Source: Collinsella sp. (lineage in GTDB: Bacteria; Actinomycetota; Coriobacteriia; Coriobacteriales; Coriobacteriaceae). Taken from it: a stretch of DNA of 8,498 bases. The position numbers and the translations under genes were made by a program. The notes under the pieces were generated by a model that saw nothing but the letters and a program-made list of their open reading frames with translations, had not been told where the DNA came from and ran no database searches. Of this stretch, positions 4,863-8,498 are shown piece after piece; the stretch's first letter is position 1, and every line of letters begins with the position of its first letter. The DNA lies in the NCBI GenBank assembly GCA_031292915.1, contig JAUMSH010000049.1:1-8498 (forward strand), given 5' to 3'.

Positions 4863-6973
4863 CTATTATCCTCGCGCGCCGCGATCTTTTCCACGCGAAC
4901 AGCGTTTTCCTGGGTGAGCGCGGCGCCCGTCAACGGGTCCCAACGCAAAGGTGTATGGTCGAGCGGGCCTACGCCCAAGCCCTGAGTGCCACCGGCATCG
5001 GAGCCAAATGAACGCCCACCGGGGGCGGCCGACGTAAAGATGCACGCCGGATGCAGATAGGGCGTCGTCTCTACGCGCACGCGATCGCGGCCCATATCGC
5101 TCACGAGCTCGACGACCTCGCCATCGGCGATACCCATGCGAGCGGCGGCATCGGCATTCATCTGCACGGCATCCAGGTCCGATCCAGCCTCGGCGGCACC
5201 TTGGGCCGCAAGCCTTCGCGAGGTATGCGACTCAAAGGGACGGTTGCCGCTAATGAGGCGAAACATCCCCGGGCCAGGCTCCACCATGGGAGCGATCCAG
5301 TTGGGTACACGACCCAGGCCTGCTCGTTCCCATACGTCGCTTGCCAGCGCAATTTTGCCGCCATCCAAGGGAATCGCCGGCTCGCCCGTACGCGACGGCA
5401 ACGCAACACCCGTGTCGGCCCAGCCGCGCTCCTTGAGCTCGTCCAGATTGATCCCAAACGGTGCCACCTGGGCAGCCGCCAGATCGTCAGACGTAAACCG
5501 GAAGTACTCGCCAACGCCACACGCCTGCGACAGACCGACAAAGATCTCCCGACCGGGACGCGTGTCGTTATGCAACACGGGCAGCACGGCGTTGCGGTAG
5601 AACACGCGCGCATCGTTGGTGCCTATCACCGTTCCCACGCCACGGTCGGCCTCCAGATACGTCACATCGGGCAGTACGAAGTCAGAAGCGCGCGCTGTCT
5701 CGGACCAGCGAATATCAATCGTCACGAGCAGATCAAGCTGTTCCAGAATCGATAGCCACGCCCCGGCGTTGCCATAGCCCGCGCCGGGATTGCTGGCATA
5801 GACGATGAGCCCACGCAAATCGCCGGCAAGAATCGACTGGCCGATGGTTGTGCACAGACCGCGCACCGGATCGACCAGTGGATAGCGTTCGGACCCCAAC
5901 TTAGGCTCACGCGGCACCGGCGGCGTCGCGAAACGCGCAGGGTCCAAGTCGCCCAGTACAAGCGGCGTGGGCGGATTGAGTGCGCCGCCCGCGTGTCCGA
6001 TGCAGCCCAGCAGCACATCGACCAAGCAGATAGCGCGCGCGGTCTGGGTGCTATTGGCATACGCGATACCGATGCCGCCATGAAAGCCCGCATCCACCAC
6101 AGCGGCAGGCGCGGCGGCAGCGAGATCGCGCGCCGTGGCGACAATCTCTGCGGCCGGCACGTCGCACATCGACTCGGCCCACTCGGGCGTCCAAGCACGG
6201 GCCGCCTGCGCCAGTTCATCAAACCCCGTGGTGTAGCGGGCAACGAACTCGCGGTCGTACAGGCCCTCGGCAATCAACACGTGGGCAATACCCAACAGCA
6301 GCGCCAAGTCACAGCCCGGGCGCACGCGCAGCCAGCGATCGGCAATAGCAGCCGAGCCGCTGCGCCGGGGGTCGACCACGATAATCTTCGCCCCGCGCCG
6401 GCGCGCATCGTTGAGCGCATCGACGGCCCCCGTCGTCGACGAATCCACCAAGGAACGCCCCAGGTACATGATGCAGTCGGTATGCGCAAGGTCGGAGGCG
6501 GGGCTGTAGCCCAGGCTGTGCTCCCAACCGGTAAGTCGGCTTACCTCGCAGGCACCGTCGGCACCGTACACGTTGGGCGAGCCCAGCGCATGCATAAAGC
6601 GATACGCCCAGTAGCGGTCGAACGAGGGCACACCAAGTGTCATGCCCAGCGCACGGGGCCCGCGCTCGTCAACAATCCCCAAAAGGCGCTCGGCAATCTG
6701 AGCAAACGCCTCGTCCCAGGTAATCGCATCAAACCCCGAGCCATCCCGGCGGCGTCGCATGGGGTGCACAATGCGGTCGCGCTCGTCAAACGGCATTGCC
6801 AGGCGATGCCGACCGCGGGCGCAGAGGGCACGCGCCGCGCACGAATGCCCCGGCACCGGCAGCTCGGCCACCACGCGACCGTCCTCAACGCGTGCCGCAA
6901 AGGCGCAATCGGCATAGCATCCCCCGCATGTGGTCACCACGGCGCGACCGTCACGCTTCACAGCAGATGCCAT
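4856..6973 (-). CDS. Cytosolic molybdopterin (bis-MGD) oxidoreductase, Cys-ligated, function unknown
   Basis: 705 residues, DMSO-reductase superfamily catalytic subunit. Domain I has a [4Fe-4S] site of C16, C19, C23 and C51 (spacing C-x2-C-x3-C-x27-C). ITWDEAF (84-90) and VDPRRSGSA (200-208) are the usual pterin-domain motifs. The molybdenum ligand is most likely C142 in DGACEVS; ANSTQTARA (306-314) and the ISGNRPFESHTSRR segment (574-587) resemble PsrA/PhsA-type enzymes. The C-terminal pterin-binding domain begins near residue 595. There is no Tat or Sec signal, so the enzyme is cytosolic, and no electron-transfer or membrane-anchor subunit is encoded next to it. Formate dehydrogenases have Sec or Cys followed by His at the ligand; here the next residue is Glu, so formate oxidation is doubtful even though a formate channel is adjacent. 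An acetylene-hydratase-like or polysulfide/thiosulfate-reductase-like member is possible. The ATG at 6973 follows AAAGGGGT seven bases upstream. Confidence 0.9.
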   Translation of the reverse strand: MASAVKRDGRAVVTTCGGCYADCAFAARVEDGRVVAELPVPGHSCAARALCARGRHRLAMPFDERDRIVHPMRRRRDGSGFDAITWDEAFAQIAERLLGIVDERGPRALGMTLGVPSFDRYWAYRFMHALGSPNVYGADGACEVSRLTGWEHSLGYSPASDLAHTDCIMYLGRSLVDSSTTGAVDALNDARRRGAKIIVVDPRRSGSAAIADRWLRVRPGCDLALLLGIAHVLIAEGLYDREFVARYTTGFDELAQAARAWTPEWAESMCDVPAAEIVATARDLAAAAPAAVVDAGFHGGIGIAYANSTQTARAICLVDVLLGCIGHAGGALNPPTPLVLGDLDPARFATPPVPREPKLGSERYPLVDPVRGLCTTIGQSILAGDLRGLIVYASNPGAGYGNAGAWLSILEQLDLLVTIDIRWSETARASDFVLPDVTYLEADRGVGTVIGTNDARVFYRNAVLPVLHNDTRPGREIFVGLSQACGVGEYFRFTSDDLAAAQVAPFGINLDELKERGWADTGVALPSRTGEPAIPLDGGKIALASDVWERAGLGRVPNWIAPMVEPGPGMFRLISGNRPFESHTSRRLAAQGAAEAGSDLDAVQMNADAAARMGIADGEVVELVSDMGRDRVRVETTPYLHPACIFTSAAPGGRSFGSDAGGTQGLGVGPLDHTPLRWDPLTGAALTQENAVRVEKIAAREDNSD

Positions 6974-6980
6974 CTCGATT

Positions 6981-6988
6981 ACCCCTTT
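6981..6988 (-). promoter_or_regulatory. Ribosome binding site that sets the molybdoenzyme start
   Basis: AAAGGGGT on the minus strand, seven bases before the ATG at 6973. It favours this start over an upstream TTG at 7039, which lies in the T tract of the preceding terminator and would add 22 residues not needed by the family. Confidence 0.7.
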
Positions 6989-7037
6989 CATCAGCCAAAC
7001 ACAACAGGCCAAAAGCCCGGCAACGAGCCCCGGACCC

Positions 7038-7073
7038 AAAAAGCCTCCCGCACGGCAACGCCCCGCGGGAGGC
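7038..7073 (-). terminator. Strong intrinsic terminator after the formate channel gene
   Basis: On the minus strand GCCTCCCGC (7073-7065) pairs perfectly with GCGGGAGGC (7051-7043) over nine GC-rich pairs around a 13-base loop, followed at once by TTTTT (7042-7038). It lies 22 bases beyond the focA-like stop and should separate the hycI-focA unit from the molybdoenzyme gene. I see no convincing promoter in the 64 bases between it and the next start codon. Confidence 0.9.
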
Positions 7074-7095
7074 CCAACGTCAAACAGACGGTACC

Positions 7096-7935
7096 TTACG
7101 CCTCGGACTTCTTAGCGTAGATAAACCAGTAGCCGAGCGCGACCAGAACCGCACCGCCCACGATGTTGCCCAGCGTGGCAGCGGACAGGTTAAACGCAAT
7201 GCCCGCGGCGTTGAGCGCATCGGCGCCGGCGACGTCGGCACCATAGCCGCACGCGTGCATCACGGCACCCATGGGCAAAAAGTACATGTTGGCGACGCAG
7301 TGCTCAAAACCGCAGGCCACAAAGGCGGCGATGGGCAGCAAAATGCCCACAACCTTATCGACCACGGTCTTGCCGGCGGTACCGATCCACACGGCCAGGC
7401 ACACAAAGATGTTGCACAGGATGCCGCGGAAGAAGATCGTCACCCAGTCGACCGTCACCTTGCCGGCGGCGACGCTCACCATGGAATTGGCGACCGCCTC
7501 GCCGTTGAGCTTGTAAATGCCGGCCATGTACACCAAAAAGACGATGAACAGGGCACCGACAAAGTTACCAACCCATACGACGGCCCAGGCCTTGAGCATC
7601 TGGACCAGGGTGATCTTTTTACTCTTGAGCGCGCAGACCATAAGCGAATTACCGGTAAACAGCTCGGCGCCGCACACCAGCACGAGCACAAGGCCCAGGC
7701 AAAAGCACAGGCCGCCCACGACGCGCTGGGCGCCCCAGCCCAGCGTGCTATCGCTCAAGAACACGGTAAAGAACAGGCCGCCGAAGGCGATAAACGCACC
7801 GGCGAACATTGCCAACAGAAAGGCCTTTGCGACCGGCAGGTTGGCCTTGGTCACGCCGGCGGTCTCAGTCTTGGCCTCGATCGCGGCAGGCGCCAGGCAA
7901 TCGGGAGCGGGATAATCTGCCTTGGAATCTGCCAT
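7096..7935 (-). CDS. focA: Formate/nitrite transporter (FNT) family channel, FocA-like
   Basis: 279 residues, the usual FNT length. FNT proteins are pentameric inner-membrane channels for formate, nitrite or hydrosulfide. Six hydrophobic segments are visible, at about 36-60, 72-93, 114-140, 164-185, 195-226 and 246-273. The FNT signatures are present: GGLFFTVFL (52-60), CGAELFTGN (88-96), the conserved lysine K159 before the DW-x5-RGILCN segment (163-175), and GFEHCVANM (209-217), whose His212 corresponds to the proton-relay histidine of FocA. The N-terminal 30 residues are polar and likely cytosolic. I chose the ATG at 7935, eight bases after GAAG in an AGGAAAGAAG stretch; an upstream in-frame start would add 11 residues. 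It lies 39 bases after hycI and is followed by a strong terminator. Formate is the likely substrate because of the hydrogenase protease neighbour, but nitrite (NirC) or hydrosulfide cannot be excluded from sequence alone. Confidence 0.9.
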   Translation of the reverse strand: MADSKADYPAPDCLAPAAIEAKTETAGVTKANLPVAKAFLLAMFAGAFIAFGGLFFTVFLSDSTLGWGAQRVVGGLCFCLGLVLVLVCGAELFTGNSLMVCALKSKKITLVQMLKAWAVVWVGNFVGALFIVFLVYMAGIYKLNGEAVANSMVSVAAGKVTVDWVTIFFRGILCNIFVCLAVWIGTAGKTVVDKVVGILLPIAAFVACGFEHCVANMYFLPMGAVMHACGYGADVAGADALNAAGIAFNLSAATLGNIVGGAVLVALGYWFIYAKKSEA

Positions 7936-7974
7936 GTCAATCACTTCTTTCCTAATCAGCGGGGACAAGCGCTC

Positions 7975-8478
7975 CTATTGCTCTTGCCCCAAGCGGACAA
8001 AGTGGGAAAAGTCGTTGGCGGCCACGGCGTCGTACACGGCGTCGACGGCGTCAAAGACCTCCGGGGACATGGGGTTGTAGAACTCCGTGTCGCCCGGCTG
8101 AATCCCTATGAAGACGATATCTTCGCACGATTGCTCGATTTCCTCGATCAGAATCGACAAAGGGAGCGAATGCGTGGTGAACATCGACTTGCGGGCCACG
8201 TCACGTTTGTCGAGCAAGCGGATGGCGCCGACGGGCAGCGCCATGTCGGCGGCATCGACCAAAACCAAACGCGGCGGACGCTCGCGCTTGACCTCGATGA
8301 TGTCGTCCTCGGGCGTTTGGCCACCGTCGATGGTGTACCAACCGGCAATGGGCGCGTCCTCCATCTTTTTGGAGAGCACGGGGCCGGCGGCATCGTCGGC
8401 ACGCAGCACGCTTCCCGCCGTGAGCACGATACCCGCAAACGGGGCGCCGTTCACACGTCCATCCACAACGCGACCCAT
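7975..8478 (-). CDS. hycI: Hydrogenase 3-type maturation endopeptidase HycI (peptidase M52)
   Basis: 167 residues, normal for the family. HycI removes a C-terminal peptide from the [NiFe]-hydrogenase large subunit after nickel is inserted, in the cytosol. The family motif GSVLRADDAAGP (22-33) contains the acidic nickel ligand D29, equivalent to D16 of E. coli HycI. VDAADM (74-79) provides the second aspartate and TTHSLPLS (101-108) provides His103. The TTHxxPL form and the DxxDM motif followed by LPVGAIRLLD resemble the HycI (formate hydrogenlyase) branch more than HyaD or HybD. The asparagine usual after the first glycine of the motif is serine here. The ATG at 8478 has GGAAGG eight bases upstream. 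It is followed by the formate channel at 39 bases, so the two probably form the end of an operon whose hydrogenase genes lie beyond the right edge; that is inference. Confidence 0.92.
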   Translation of the reverse strand: MGRVVDGRVNGAPFAGIVLTAGSVLRADDAAGPVLSKKMEDAPIAGWYTIDGGQTPEDDIIEVKRERPPRLVLVDAADMALPVGAIRLLDKRDVARKSMFTTHSLPLSILIEEIEQSCEDIVFIGIQPGDTEFYNPMSPEVFDAVDAVYDAVAANDFSHFVRLGQEQ

Positions 8479-8498
8479 TACTGCAACCTTCCCGTCAG

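Noticed and set aside
3424..4917. Plus-strand open frame of 497 codons opposite selA
   Set aside because: It is antisense to a well-supported gene, rich in Arg, His and Gln as expected for a GC-rich mirror frame, and shows no family motif.
4856..6973. Possible selenocysteine in the molybdoenzyme because it adjoins selAB
   Set aside because: No in-frame TGA occurs in the gene; the ligand position is encoded as cysteine.
6974..7039. A 22-residue hydrophobic N-terminal extension of the molybdoenzyme that might look like a signal peptide
   Set aside because: It would start at TTG inside the terminator T tract, has no twin arginine, and a better ribosome site precedes the ATG at 6973.
5993..7120. 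Plus-strand open frame of 375 codons opposite the molybdoenzyme
   Set aside because: Shadow frame in GC-rich DNA; it also runs across the intrinsic terminator and lacks recognisable motifs.
1..8498. CRISPR array, insertion sequence or prophage genes
   Set aside because: No regularly spaced repeats, transposase-like or phage-like reading frames were seen on either strand.

Overview
The window is a GC-rich bacterial segment in which every protein gene I can support lies on the minus strand. Read from high to low coordinates the order is hycI, focA-like, a molybdopterin oxidoreductase, selA, selB, selC (tRNA-Sec), mobA, and a DUF3343 gene cut by the window edge. The GC content, the actinobacterial-type sequences and the mix of formate, hydrogenase, selenium and molybdenum genes fit an anaerobic gut Actinomycetota of the Coriobacteriia (Collinsella-like). 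That placement is inference; no taxonomic marker is present.

Region by region. At 7096-8478 a [NiFe]-hydrogenase maturation protease of the HycI type is followed by a formate/nitrite channel, which is the usual company of a formate hydrogenlyase locus; the hydrogenase genes would lie beyond the right edge. A strong intrinsic terminator (7038-7073) closes this unit. At 4856-6973 is a 705-residue cytosolic molybdopterin oxidoreductase with one [4Fe-4S] site and a cysteine, not selenocysteine, at the molybdenum-ligand position. At 1358-4779 selA and selB overlap by 4 bases (ATGA) behind a candidate promoter that contains a dyad. At 958-1357 there is no protein gene, but the stretch holds a long imperfect palindrome, a candidate promoter, the tRNA-Sec gene and a candidate terminator. 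At 1-957 mobA (molybdenum cofactor guanylyltransferase) is followed after 15 bases by a DUF3343 (putative Se/S carrier-like) protein with an unusual cysteine-rich N-terminus.

How they fit together. selC supplies the UGA-reading tRNA, SelA converts Ser-tRNA to Sec-tRNA using selenophosphate, and SelB delivers it to the ribosome. MobA finishes the MGD cofactor that molybdenum oxidoreductases need. HycI and the formate channel point to a selenium-dependent formate dehydrogenase and a hydrogenase elsewhere. selD, which makes selenophosphate, is not in the window and may lie beyond the left edge next to DUF3343. No gene in this window shows an in-frame UGA that would make it a selenoprotein.

The points most worth a second look are the cysteine cluster fused to DUF3343, the large palindrome between selB and selC, the non-standard tRNA-Sec and SelB motifs, and the orphan cysteine-ligated molybdoenzyme beside a full Sec decoding cassette.
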